Shown here: in pieces, positions 1 through 10,831 of the stretch | Numbering within the stretch: the first letter of the stretch is position 1 | Layout: each line of letters starts with the position of its first letter | Origin: Fragilariopsis cylindrus CCMP1102 | Lineage: Eukaryota; Bacillariophyta; Bacillariophyceae; Bacillariales; Bacillariaceae | Reading direction: 5' to 3' | Length of the DNA stretch: 64,000 bases | Assembly (NCBI GenBank): GCA_900095095.1 | Contig: FMBT01000346.1 | Location: 124,001-188,000, forward strand | Program-made: the position numbers and the translations under genes | Notes under the pieces: generated by a model | The model's database searches: none | What the model was told of the DNA's origin: nothing | What the model saw: the letters and a program-made list of their open reading frames with translations, nothing else

Positions 1-2
1 AC

Positions 3-419
3 GAGGACACAACATCAACATCAATGACGTCCAAAAACAAGAAGAATCCGCCATTATATCTTCATGTTGGACCGTCTGGTGATTGTTGGACTGGACATTC
101 AATATTTGCCGCGAAACACAATCAACCAGGTTATATTAAAAGTGTACCATTGATGAAGATACAACAAGTACTGATGATGTACGATGATGGTAGTGAAGAC
201 AATGATGATGATGACACCCATGATGATGATAATAATGACGATGAAGAAGAAACACCATTAGTATTAGGTGATATACTAATTGAAATATTGGAACAATATC
301 CAGAAATTGCACATGAAATTTATGATACAGAATGCATCCCTAAAAAGTTACAACAGTATCTACTTGAAGAAGAGGACATTATTTCTATGATACTATCGAA
401 AAACAAGAAAAGAAAATGA
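3..419 (+). CDS. C-terminal part of an unknown acidic protein, open at the left edge
   Basis: The frame is open from base 3 with no stop before the first Met at 24, so the gene probably begins outside the window; if Met 24 is the start the protein is 131 aa. An N-terminal segment reads LYLHVGPSGDCWTGHSIF followed by AAKHNQPGYIKSVPL, which looks like a conserved globular module. It is followed by an Asp/Asn-rich acidic linker (about residues 58-76), a helical segment with VLGDILIEILEQYPEIAHEI, and a basic C-terminus ending KNKKRK. I associate the GPSGDxWTG...IFAAKH pattern with diatom proteins of unknown function but cannot name the family. The stop TGA is at 417-419. Confidence 0.55.
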   Translation, partial: EDTTSTSMTSKNKKNPPLYLHVGPSGDCWTGHSIFAAKHNQPGYIKSVPLMKIQQVLMMYDDGSEDNDDDDTHDDDNNDDEEETPLVLGDILIEILEQYPEIAHEIYDTECIPKKLQQYLLEEEDIISMILSKNKKRK

Positions 420-677
420 TAGTAGTAATAATTCGTGATGCATGATATCAATCAATTAATTGCTATGTACTGTATGTGTGTTTCTACAAATCAGACGTCG
501 TTTATTATATGATATCATCGATTCTTGTTTTATTAAATACACAGCAGCAATAACGGTAGATTATGCATCTGTCATTCACGATCTTGTTTCCTCTTATTGT
601 CCCCATCTTTATAATATTATATCTATCTCTATTTTTATACCACTATCGCAAACACAAAACACTCGTATACTGTTAGA

Positions 678-1585
678 CTAGGTCCGTTCCATCTTTTGTG
701 ATTCTTCTACTTGATTCAAAATCATATTAGCAACAGCTTCACCACAACCTTCCTCTAGTATTAAGAATATTTTCCCTGTACCTCTTGTATCAAATCGACT
801 TTCTACTTCAACTAAATCTTTACCTTTTGAACAACAGAATGTTCTATGACAACATGGTGCTGGGATACCCATAACATCAACATCATCAACTTTACTTAAA
901 TCAATATTCTTGGATACGTAACTTGCACCGAAACAAAATAATCGTACTGGACCACATCGTACCGGTTGGACTTTCTTTACCTTTAAATGATTACATGTCA
1001 ATTTGTCTATATAGGATATTGCAAAATATTAGAAGAAGAAAGGGTGGGGCGGGAAGAATATGAAGGTACGATATTGTGAGAGATGTCATCAAACGGAAAG
1101 CAATCTGGTATTCGAGCAAAACAGTACGGCTTTTTCAACTTACAAGTGCTTGGATCCACTGGACAAAATCCATTACATGTAAAACATGTCCTATCGCAAT
1201 CTGAAAAGAATATACGTTCTTCTCCTTCCCAAAATGATTCAATTCGTTTATTGTAGCGTTATCTTCTTGATAAATCCTTTAAATGGTGTTTAAACATAAG
1301 CCGGTCACCAACAATATCAATCCCCATTTGTTTTAAATCATCATCATTTAATAACGGTGCTAATTGACCTGTAATTTTATGTTTTTGTAATGTATCATAA
1401 TATTCACTCAAACCCCGCTTCCGAAAGAATATCCCGAGCTGTTTAGGTGACCATGTATGATAATCAGATAATATGTCTTCATTATTACCGGTAGTGTTAC
1501 TGTCTGGCATCGCCCTGTAGCGGGGACTGTGACTACTTGCATCAGCAGTATTAGTGTCGTAAGGATGATGTTTTGCTGTCATCAT
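678..1585 (-). CDS. SAM-domain protein with Cys-rich C-terminal domain, interrupted by an in-frame TAA
   Basis: Exon 1 is 1585-1144 and exon 2 is 1006-678. The intron 1143-1007 has a GTAAGT donor and a TATATAG acceptor. Exon lengths sum to 257 codons, so the frame closes exactly. Residues about 40-108 form a SAM domain (WSPKQLGIFF, then MGIDIVGDRLMFKHH), a protein-protein interaction fold. Directly after it a TAA at 1259-1261 stops the frame, yet the same frame runs on with RYNKRIESFWEGEERIFF and a Cys-rich segment (CDRTCFTCNGFCPVDPST). Exon 2 carries CCHRTFCCSKGKD and ends VANMILNQVEE. From memory this SAM plus Cys-rich architecture is a multi-copy diatom family of unknown function. The TAA is a substitution, not an indel, so it could be a real nonsense mutation, readthrough or an error. 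The gene faces away from the UBX gene. Confidence 0.75.
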
Positions 1586-1990
1586 TTATGTTTTTTTTAT
1601 AATTTGAAATACCAATTCGTAATTTATCGATCATCGATCTCGAATCGGTACCATGTCGGTAAAACTATTTACTGTATGTGTTCATGATGTGTTCTTTCTT
1701 GTATCGAATTCAAAATGCTCATTTCAGATTGATTCGATTCTGATGCTCCTCCTCATTTTTTTCTCGCCTCGCGCGCGCCGTGCACTGATTGGTTGAAGGA
1801 GATTATAAAAATCCTTGTTGAAATTAAAAATAGCATTCATTCTGATTTCAAAAAAAATCGCATCCAATAAATGAGAACAATGATGCTGTAACAGCAACAC
1901 AAAAGCAATAATATTTTGCATTTCCTTTATTGAATTTCGACACGGCAAATTCATTTCCACCATTCCATTCGGTTTAATAGTAGTAGCAGT
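1586..1990. other. Divergent intergenic region
   Basis: About 400 bases between the start of the SAM gene (minus strand) and the start of the UBX gene (plus strand). It presumably holds both promoters. It is AT-rich with a short GC-rich island (gcgcgcgcc around 1770). No conserved ORF or RNA gene was recognised. Confidence 0.5.
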
Positions 1991-4190
1991 ATGAGTCGAT
2001 CAATAAGATCCGCGGTTGGTTCCCCACAGCGTCCACAGCGTGGTTGTGGGATATTCGTAGCGATGATAATGATGATGATGATGATGATGGTTCAAGGCAG
2101 CCGCGATAATAATCCATCGACACAGTCACTGTCGATAAATAAAAAATGGATTAAAACGATTCCTTCTTTTATCGTCAAGAAACAAAGCAGCGATACTCTT
2201 AATTCAGCAGTTGAAAAACAACAAGATGACAACGACTCATTGGTCAACAACTATTCGAATTTTATAGCAATGCGACAACAAACATATTATTTGCATTCGT
2301 CGTTATTTCAGTCCTTGATGAAATTGCGTGGCGGAGATGAAGAAGATGAAACAGACTACGATGACGAATCAGATTTTGAAGATGATGACGATGATGACGA
2401 AGATAGTGATATGTACCAAAAAGTTCTTGATGTAACCAAGACAAAAATTGTACCAGTTGTTATGACTTATTCTAAAAAAGCTGCTATTACTATCAAAAAA
2501 GCATCGATTACATTTTATCATGCAATGCAACGAGCAATTTCAGCAGGATTGGAAGTAGTAGAGAATGATGAAGAAGAAGAGGATGACGACGATGAGGACG
2601 AAGAAGAAGAAGGTGATGTTTATGAAGTTATCGCGAAGAAACTTATTAAATTTTGCACCAAATCAATGAAAAAAATTCAACGAATGGTAAAAGCAGTCAT
2701 GACAATTCCAGAAGATGAAGGAAGTTATGAAGACGACGATGATGAAGATGACGACAAAAATGATGAAGGAAACGATTCTAATGCAGAAGAAACCGATGAC
2801 GTTACTGCTACTGAATCGAAGGAAGAAGAAGAAAATGATGATTCTAGTGATATGACCACTTCTACTAGTATTAGCAGCTTAGATGTAAAAGAAACTAGCG
2901 TCGAAGTCGAATCAGACGAAGAAACAACTATCACAAAGAAAATCGCTGATTTTGGATCATATCTTGCAGAAAATTATTCTGTAGAAGATAAACGTACTAC
3001 AGATGAGGATAATGATATTACCATCTTGGGTGGATCATTATCGGATGCATGTAAGATAGCACGAGAGCAAGCACGTATGTTAATCGTATTCATTCCATCT
3101 GAAAAACCAAAAAGTGAAAGTTGGTTTGGAGGAGTTGGAGGAGGAAAACAAACCAATGCAAATGATCAAATTGCTATCGAAAGTCTGTTAAGTGATGATG
3201 TAATGAAAGCAGCTAATAAAAAGGCACGAAAGAAGGGTGAAGCAGGCTTAGGGTCGTTTGCTATTTGGGGTAGTAAAACAGGTTCCTCAGAAGCAACATC
3301 TGCTATAAAACGACTGAAGATTAAGGCAACAGCAACTACCGGAGAGAAGCGACCTATTTTGTGTGTCGTTTATCCGGCTCAAGATGTAAGTTACCATTTT
3401 CTAAGTTTGTTGTTGTTGTTGCTGCTGCTGCTGCTATTGTTGTATCCTAACGTGGTCGAGACCAAAGAAACTTCGAAAAAATTGTGTAACACTGGTTGTT
3501 ATGAAGTTCGTTACACTGTTTCTCATTCTTCTTTTGATAATCTTTTATTTCTTCATCCTTTTCACTTTCTCTCTTGTTTTTTAGGGCTCTGCAAAGGTTT
3601 TAGCGCAACATCATTGTAATCCGCCCCTCAAAGCGGAGTCAATGGTATCCTGGATGAATGCTCTACGCAAACGACACGGAAAGCAATATCAAAGTATGCA
3701 GACGATGTACAAAGAAAATCAGTACGCTCTCGAACGTAGAGATGGATACATAGATAGTGTTCTGAGTGATACTGAACGCAAACTCAAGGAAGCAAAGGAA
3801 GAAGCCGAACGGAAAAAGAAAGAGGTGAAGGAAGCGGCTCGTCAAGCAGGAATAGACGCACGTCGTCAGGAATTGAAAGACTCGTTACCTGAAGATTTAA
3901 CAAGTGGTGACAACGTGAAGAAGATTAAACTTACATTTGCTGATGGTCGATCGGGCCAACGTGGCTTCGCTTCCGATCAGCCATTGAGCGTTGTATTTAA
4001 TTGGGTTGATGCTATGTTTGAAACGGAACGTGAAAAGGTTGTTCTTACTACCTTGAACGGCAAACAGACATTTTCTTGGAATGAAGAAGATATTGAAGAA
4101 ATAACGTTGGAAGATTCTGGCTTGAAGAAAATGACCGCATTTCGCGTAAGCTTATCAGAAACGAATGAAAAAGAATCTAAGGATGAATGA
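1991..4190 (+). CDS. UAS-UBX domain protein with an N-terminal leader (FAF/UBXD8-like)
   Basis: Exon 1 is 1991-3385 and exon 2 is 3585-4190, separated by a 199-base intron with a GTAAGT donor and a TTTTTTAG acceptor; the product is 666 aa. An N-terminal hydrophobic stretch with a run of seven Met, encoded by an ATG repeat, could act as a signal or anchor. Long Asp/Glu tracts separate basic helical segments. A UAS (thioredoxin-like) domain starts at LGGSLSDACKIAREQARMLI and runs across the intron to PLKAESMVSWMNAL. It is followed by a charged coiled coil (KEAKEEAERKKKEV) and a UBX domain (VKKIKLTFADGRSG ... AFRVSL). UBX domains bind p97/Cdc48, and FAF-type proteins deliver ubiquitylated clients to it at the ER or lipid droplets. 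That role is inferred from the architecture. The intron contains a GTT/GCT repeat that reads as poly-Leu in the exon-1 frame. Confidence 0.85.
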
Positions 4191-4399
4191 GGAAATTAAC
4201 TGAAGATCAAGAATAACGAGGGATGGGAAAATCTCTATCGGATGGTATATTATGGAATATAAGTTTTTGGTGTGTGTCATAATATGGTGCCTGTGTTTTT
4301 TGTAACGTAGCTAGTATAAAATGTTCTCTTTAATTGCTTGGGGGTCGCTCTTAATCTGATATAATACTAGCTAAATAAAAATAGTGTTTTTAAATGTTT

Positions 4400-5766
4400 T
4401 TACAGGATTTGATTACCGACTTTGCCTACGCCTTCAGCTTTCATAAATGCTTCTCGCATGCTATATATATACCGCATCACTTCAATCTCAACGGGAGTCA
4501 TTGCCAGCGTGTTGAAAAAATCTATGTGTAATACCACCCTCTCTTCTGATTCTGATTCGTTCTTTGTTTCGTGTTCATACGTCGTATCATACAAAATACA
4601 TTCTCCCTCTTTCCAATGCTTTGTTTCTGGTCCGACACGAATCCATGCTTTATCTTCTTTTGGGACATGAATGCCCATTTGTAGGGTTAACCACATATGT
4701 TACCATCAGAGTGAAGTGGAATACCACTCGAAGGACTTTGTCGATTAAATCCAGCAATTCGTCCAGCTAATGGCAAACTTTCCATCAATTTTTGTCGTTA
4801 CGGGGGCATAAATGGTAGGGAAAGTCAGGAATCTATAATAGAATGCGCAATAATATTTGAGTACAGTTAGTTTTGAAGAACAAATCATAAGATACTGTAG
4901 ACATCGACGTATAAACTTTTATGTGATAAAAAGAAACAATATTAACTTACTCGATGACCATTATAGAATAGAACCAGAGTCTTCCAACCACTGTCATAAT
5001 TCATACTAGTAACAGATTGAAATCGATCTTTCCGATCTTCTAATAAAGCCTTGTATTCGTCACATATAGTCTCATAATTTTCATTCAATTCTTTACAAAT
5101 AGTAAGTTCATTAGTATCCCAGAACGGTTTAGTATCTCTCAAGTTCGGCATGTAGGCATGTATTTCATTATGTGGACGCCAAGGATCGTCTATAATATTT
5201 TGATCAAGTAATGATTGATTATCAGGAGAAAGTAGTGCGTGCTTGACCATTCCCGCAACACGTTCAAGTTGATTATCTTTTATAACTGGAAATCGAGACT
5301 GAATAAGGGATGGCATCAGTTCCCAAAATGGATCGATCTCTGTTTCACCAAGTTCACGTTGGGCTTCCGCAACACTCCGACCGATAGACGTTTTCGAAGA
5401 TTGTGCTGCAAATTGTTCGATCATAGCATCCTGTTCAGATTTCACATATGGTTTCTGTGCCGGTTTCCCAATAACGGGCATTTTTCTTTTGTCATCTGCA
5501 AGGGAATCTGTCAATCGATTGCCTTTCTTCGAGACACGTTTTTTGTTTCCTTTCTTCTTACTGTTACTAGTTGAAGCAGCACCAAATCCCTTGGTAGCAG
5601 CAAAGGGTGCAATTCTATCTACATCCTTGTTTCTAACAATTATTGGTTGTGATATGAAAGCTTCTGCACCATAATCGTAGTTGATGACGACAACAACACT
5701 TGCTATCAGCGGTAGAATAAGTGGCATCAATGATGACGATCGAGGAGGAAGAATTCTGTATCTCAT
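4400..5766 (-). CDS. Aspartyl/asparaginyl beta-hydroxylase-like protein, plastid-type leader, frame breaks in exon 2
   Basis: Exon 1 is 5766-4951, the intron 4950-4833, and exon 2 4832-4400. The leader (hydrophobic residues 13-34, then YGAEAF-ISQP) has the Ala-Phe context of bipartite plastid presequences, so import into the plastid is likely. The hydroxylase-type fold is seen in exon 2: GRIAGFNRQ, a HSDGNN-like segment, WIRVGPETKHW, YDTTYEHETKN, VVLHIDFF. These resemble the double-stranded beta-helix of ASPH-family 2-oxoglutarate oxygenases (the HSD and EHE histidines would be iron ligands). Exon 2 has three frame breaks: an extra G in the run 4802-4806, an extra T in 4789-4793 and a missing base near 4698. 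Their net effect restores 432 coding bases exactly, which points to consensus error. It shares a divergent promoter with VPS18. Confidence 0.75.
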
Positions 5767-6164
5767 TGTACTATTTCTTTTCGTTCTCGTAATTGTAGAT
5801 TTGTTGTTGTGCTATTTATTAATCTCTCTTTCGATTCAATACAAAGTTAAGTGCAATGAAGTCGTAACTTCGTCGTCCGTCGTCTATCATTCTCATCACA
5901 CATCACACATCACACACATCAAAAAAAAAAGTTGCCTTGCATATGATGATGATGGCGAGATTGAAAATAGAAATTGAGCAGAAGTTTCCTAAACTTCCCC
6001 CATCCCCCATTTTAAATTGAAAGATCAAGAATGACATGAAAGATAAACATAACAACAACATTATTTTATTACACACATTGTACACATACACCTTTGACAA
6101 TGCATTATTATAACAAAGTACTATTATTATATCCTAGCTAATATCTGATAAATCACAATAACAC
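5767..6164. other. Divergent intergenic region
   Basis: About 400 bases between the hydroxylase and VPS18 start codons. It contains a CACACAT-type short repeat near 5900 followed by a run of A. No gene was recognised, and it probably holds two divergent promoters. Confidence 0.45.
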
Positions 6165-9100
6165 ATGAGTGCCGCTTACGACGCTCGGAGCGGGCGTCCG
6201 GGGGGCCGTTCTCGGAACACGGCTGGAAGCGGAGGCGGAATCGAGAAAAACCCTTTCGATAATGAAGAATCGAAAACCATTTGGCAATCGCGTTATGTTG
6301 AAATGCCAATCCCTAGTGCCATATCACAAATTCATATTGCATCATTGTACAAAGCCAGTAGAGATGCAGGGATGTCGTTGGGGATTGTGGAAGAGAGCAG
6401 TAATCAAAATCAAAGTAAAAATAATATACCAACCGCGTCTGGCGGCGTGGCCATCGGGTCGAGTAGTGGAGGAGGAGGAGATGGCGGTGACGACGACAAC
6501 CAAAATAGTAAGGAAGGAATTAGCGGTAATACTGGAGGTACCATCGGAAGTAACAACAGTGCTGCTGGCGGCGCTAGTGGAGACTCGAGTTACTTTTCTG
6601 GTTTTATGAGTCGCGTATTGAACCCCACCAATACCAACGAAAACAATACTAATAAGGAAGATGATTCAATGCCCAACTCGACATCCTCTGTTGGATCATC
6701 TATGCGTCCCCTTCGTGCTCCCCGAAGTGGTTGTGTTGCCACTGCAAATTCGTGGATGGTGGCTGCTTTGGAATGTCCGGGAGGAGGAGGATTATCGTCG
6801 TCGTCATCCGGGGTCGACTCTTCATCGGCCAACGCTAATAATAGTGGTAGTGGTACGCTTCGTCTTTTGAGTCGATGGAATGTTCGTCGAATGAGTGGCG
6901 GTGTTCAAGACCATTGGATGGCACTTCCTCCTCCCGTTGCGGGAGGAGATGGTAGAATCATGCACGTCTTTATTGATCCGACGGGAACACATACCCTCAT
7001 TTCCGCACGAAATGGAGAGGCATATTATCATCATTCCTCCAATAAGGCGTTGCAGAAACTCAATGGCTTCGGACGTAATGCAGACGGAACTTGGGCATCC
7101 AAAGAAAAATTGAATGGAATTTCGGCCTCGTCACAACAACGGGCCAATGTCAGTAGTGGTAATAATAAAAACCAAAGCAGAAATAATTTCGCCTTACCTC
7201 TACAAATGGGATTATCGGCTGGATCATACGTGACCGCAGTTGCGTGGGATAGGGAGAAGGGAACTGAGGGGACTAGTAGAAAGATCTTGTTAGGAACTAG
7301 TTTTGGTGAAATCTACGAATACATGCTCATTTCTCCCAACGAGACTGCTGCAATGGCAACCACGAATACGTCAGGAATATCTTCATCATCGTCGACCGTT
7401 AACGAGGATCCTGAAGAAATAAGCTTATTGACTAAACACCCCAATCCTGTTACATCAACTCCGGTCAGATGCTGCCGTTACTGGTTTGATTTTTGAACGA
7501 TTACGAACGGGACTATTAGTATTATGTTGCACGTCAGGGAAAAGAAACCGACGCGTTTCTACACCTTTTATTCGGCACACAATAGTTCCTTTCGCATGGT
7601 CATGGCCGATGAAGCGCACTCTTCCTTAGTAGAGCTCCCCGGTAGCCTAGACCGTGCTGATTAAAGATTTGCAACGATCATATTTGTATGAGAACAGAAA
7701 CAGGTATATATTACGGAACTATAGATCGTGCGCAAAGTGGTCCAGCCTTTTCTGGTGGCTGCATGATAGTTGATTCCGGTATTATGCCCTATGATTGCGA
7801 GAAACATCACTCTATCGGCATACCTATCTCGTTGGCGGTAACGCCGCATCACATCATCACACTTTCGGAAAGCAACGAAGTGCGTTTCATCAATCGCGTC
7901 GCCCAAAAGACTATTCAAAACGAGAGAGTGGAATTTGCTTCGATGGCCTCGGAACGACAAGCTGTATCATCTTTGGAGGAGTCCGTTATGGGAACCTGTG
8001 AACTTATGAGTGACATTCGAAGACCCGATCAAGTTTGGTTGAAGAAGGGGCGGAGTTTAGTCCATATTTCGTCAAGTCAAGAAGATCGGATGTCTGGAAA
8101 TATACTTTATATAAAAGCCTGAACATGAGTAATCAATCGTCATCTAATAGAGCGACTGTGGTTGGATCTTCTTCGCGTAATGTTCTCAACGAACAAGAAA
8201 AGGCACAAGAGAACCTTTTTGAAACAGGCCAAGAGCCTTTGTACCAATCCTTCACAAAAAGCTGTAGTTACGACAGTTCGAGCAGAATACCACTTATCGC
8301 AGGGTAGGGGAGAATTGGCAGCAAAGTATTTATCGCAATGTCCCTCCGTGTTGGAACCTTTTGCTGACACGGCAGTTCGGCTTGCTTTGACCCAATTTGG
8401 GAATTGACGATCCTCATTCTTACGGTGGATCTTCACTCGCACGGGAAGCACTTAAGAGTAATCTACCCCTTATCACGTACTTATCGGACAAAATGAGAGT
8501 TGGGAAAAAACAACAACGACAAAATGACCTGTACTATGATAGTGGCATGGTTAACAGAACTTTACTTGCACGAAAGAGACACTTTTCCTGGAGCTAAGCA
8601 ATCTCTTACGCAATTTTTGTCTCATAATGTGCATACTATGGACGCAAAGACAATAATGAAAGATATTAACTTCCCATGATGTTAGTGCTACTGACTGTGC
8701 AGCATACGCCAGCTGTGAGTGGGGACATTGCTACGGCCGTGAACGCAGCTCTCCGTGTATCCCCCGATACGCAAGATGGCGTCGTTGAAGCTTTACCGTA
8801 TATTAAACGAGGCGCCGTTTGAAATGGCTGAATCACTTTACTATAAGTATTCCTCGTCACTTTTGGCCCGAGCACCCGTTTTAGCAGGTAAATCCTTCCT
8901 CTCTCGATACACGCATGGTCTAAGTCCAACCCGATTGCTCCCATCTTTATGTACTATGAACGGCTGAGAGGAGAGCGAAAGCGTGCCAAAGCAAGTGGCC
9001 CAAGCTACGAAGGGAAAGAATCCCATTTGCCTCCTCCAGTACCTTAACAAGGCGTAGAGGAGAGTAAGACTTTAGAGAGTGTAGATGTCGCAGGATCTAG

Positions 9101-10441
9101 AGACATGTTTGGAGGAGGCGTTGAAGTACAAATTTTGACTCAATCAGGATCATTTGTGGATGATACCACAGTTACCACCAAGTACCTAGAGGGGTGATTA
9201 AGCTTGGCTGCCACAGTAGTGCTATATATAGTTTTCTAATCTCGCTTTACGTCGACATGGTAGACCGAAGAACCTCTCTACAAATTCCTGTCGACACATG
9301 TACCCTCGGCAGCTGTTGCATCCGAAGCTAATATGAGGGCGGGTTTAGGAGCCTTTTCTGAAGAAGGAGTTCGGGTCCACTAGATATGTCGTACGCCTTC
9401 GAACTATTTTGGGGGACGGGACGCCACTTCCGATCAGCCATCAAACTATACATGTAAGAATATCTTTGGTTTGTCAAATGCTCACTTGCTGTCCGTTGAC
9501 GGGTCTCTCATCTTCACTTTGCATATTTAAATTACTTTCGACAGGGGCTTTGGGATGAGACAACAAGCCGTAGAGTTAGCGCTTAAGGTAGATCCGTCCT
9601 TAGCAAGGGAACTTGCCCAGGACAGTGTTGAATTGGAGGAGCGAAGGCGATTATGGCTAATGATTGCAAAAAGTGGCAGCATCGGAAGGGGTCATGGAGG
9701 AGATGTTGACGTAGTATCCAAGGTTGTTTCTGTTCCTGAAGGATTGTGGTCCAGATGTTCTCTCCATCGAAGATGTAAGAATGAGGAATAGCGAAAGAAC
9801 AGAGAGAATGGAACGTCATTTGTTCCTGTTTTATACATTGTACTCCTCTCACATTTTTACAATCGTCGTTTCTGTTTCTATAGGTACTTCCTTTCCTACC
9901 AGACTTTGCACAAATTGATCAAATTAAGGACGAAATTTGTGAAGCACTTACTTCTTACTCCTCTAAGATAGAAGGCTTTTTGAAAGAGATGAATGAATGC
10001 GATCACACTTGTGATTCGCTTCGTGGAGAAATATCACGGCTGCGAACTTACCGGATGGAAATGAAGGCTGATGCCATATGTGCATTCACCAAAAAGCCAG
10101 TCCTTACAGCTGGAGAGTCGTTTTACGTATTCCCGTCAGGTTATGTTGTCTTAGAAAGCGCACTAAAAAACGAAATTATGCCTCATCTGAATGAAAAACA
10201 ACGTATTCGTGTAGAGGAGATCGAAAGAGATTTAATTAGAAGTAAGACCAGTAGTGGTCTACCTGTTCAAGCGGCAGATTCATTGCAAGCTGAATTGGAT
10301 GGATTGATTGCAGCTGAGTGCCCTCTAACTGGGTCTATCATGGTAGACAGTATTGATCAACCCTTTAAAGACAGTGTTGAGATTGAAGATATGTTAGGGG
10401 CTGGACCTTTAACCGGAAGAGGCAATACAGCAAGCGTCTAA
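6165..10441 (+). CDS. VPS18: VPS18/Pep3 homologue (HOPS/CORVET core), multiply frameshifted
   Basis: The locus matches VPS18 from end to end. VPS18 is the scaffold subunit of the vacuole/endosome tethering complexes HOPS and CORVET. The start is at 6165, followed by a Gly/Ser/Asn-rich insert and a beta-propeller (about 6700-8100; GIYYGTIDRAQSGPAF). A clathrin-type alpha-solenoid follows (AEYHLSQGRGELAAKYLSQC; APFEMAESLYYKYSS; AVELALKVDPSLARELAQ; SIEDVLPFLPDFAQID), then a coiled coil and a C-terminal RING-like region. Introns are seen at 9454-9544 and 9775-9883. The segments 6165-7450 and 9884-10441 are clean. Between about 7455 and 9745 the frame breaks a dozen times or more by single bases. 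The RING region keeps ICAF and ECPLTG but lacks the second Cys of each pair and the Cys-Gly-His motif. It could be a pseudogene, but local consensus error is more likely. Confidence 0.85.
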
Positions 10442-10831
10442 GTGGCATGCAATATGTCTTGAATTTGTAAATTATGCAATACTACTTCAACTAGCGTTAT
10501 TTAGTCGATATGACTACTATAACTCACTTCTAATGTATGCTTGAAAACAATAAGCACAATAAACTTTGACTTATATCGATTTCGATAGATTCGTGACCAC
10601 TTTCGTTAACTCTCTTTAGCTAGCTGGTATAATTGTAGTCTACTCAATTGTATGCAAACTGTAACTGGCTTGCCCTCTTCAAAAAGCATTTTCGCATCAA
10701 ATTTAAACTCATTTTCGCTGTATAATTGCAGGTAGATGGAATCACTTTGAAGCCTAGCTGCATAGTTTTGAAAGCATAATAATTTCATACAACTGGAGAA
10801 GAATAAAGAAAGATCACTACCATTTAAACTG
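10442..10831. other. Convergent 3' region with a possible extra C-terminal exon
   Basis: Lies between the stop of VPS18 (plus) and the stop chosen for the TPLATE-like gene (minus). On the minus strand an open frame 10788-10606 (CFQNYAARLQSDSIYLQLYS..., 60 codons), extended upstream by SLTNSLNGSDLSLFF, could be a continuation of the TPLATE-like gene if another single-base break lies near 10838. Not proven; otherwise it is 3' UTR. Confidence 0.25.

Noticed and set aside
1755-1773. 18-base match (ATTTTTTTCTCGCCTCGC) between 1755 and the inner edge of the left transposon end near 19168
   Set aside because: Too short and low-complexity to be called a second element end; no other similarity around it.
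2725-2934. Ser-rich minus-strand ORFs opposite acidic tracts, and similar poly-Leu or poly-Val ORFs elsewhere
   Set aside because: They are antisense shadows of GAT/GAA, CAA or AAT repeats in real genes.
3386-3584. Poly-Leu continuation of the UBX protein
   Set aside because: The open frame runs through a GTT/GCT repeat, but consensus splice sites and UAS-domain continuity across 3385/3585 show it is an intron.
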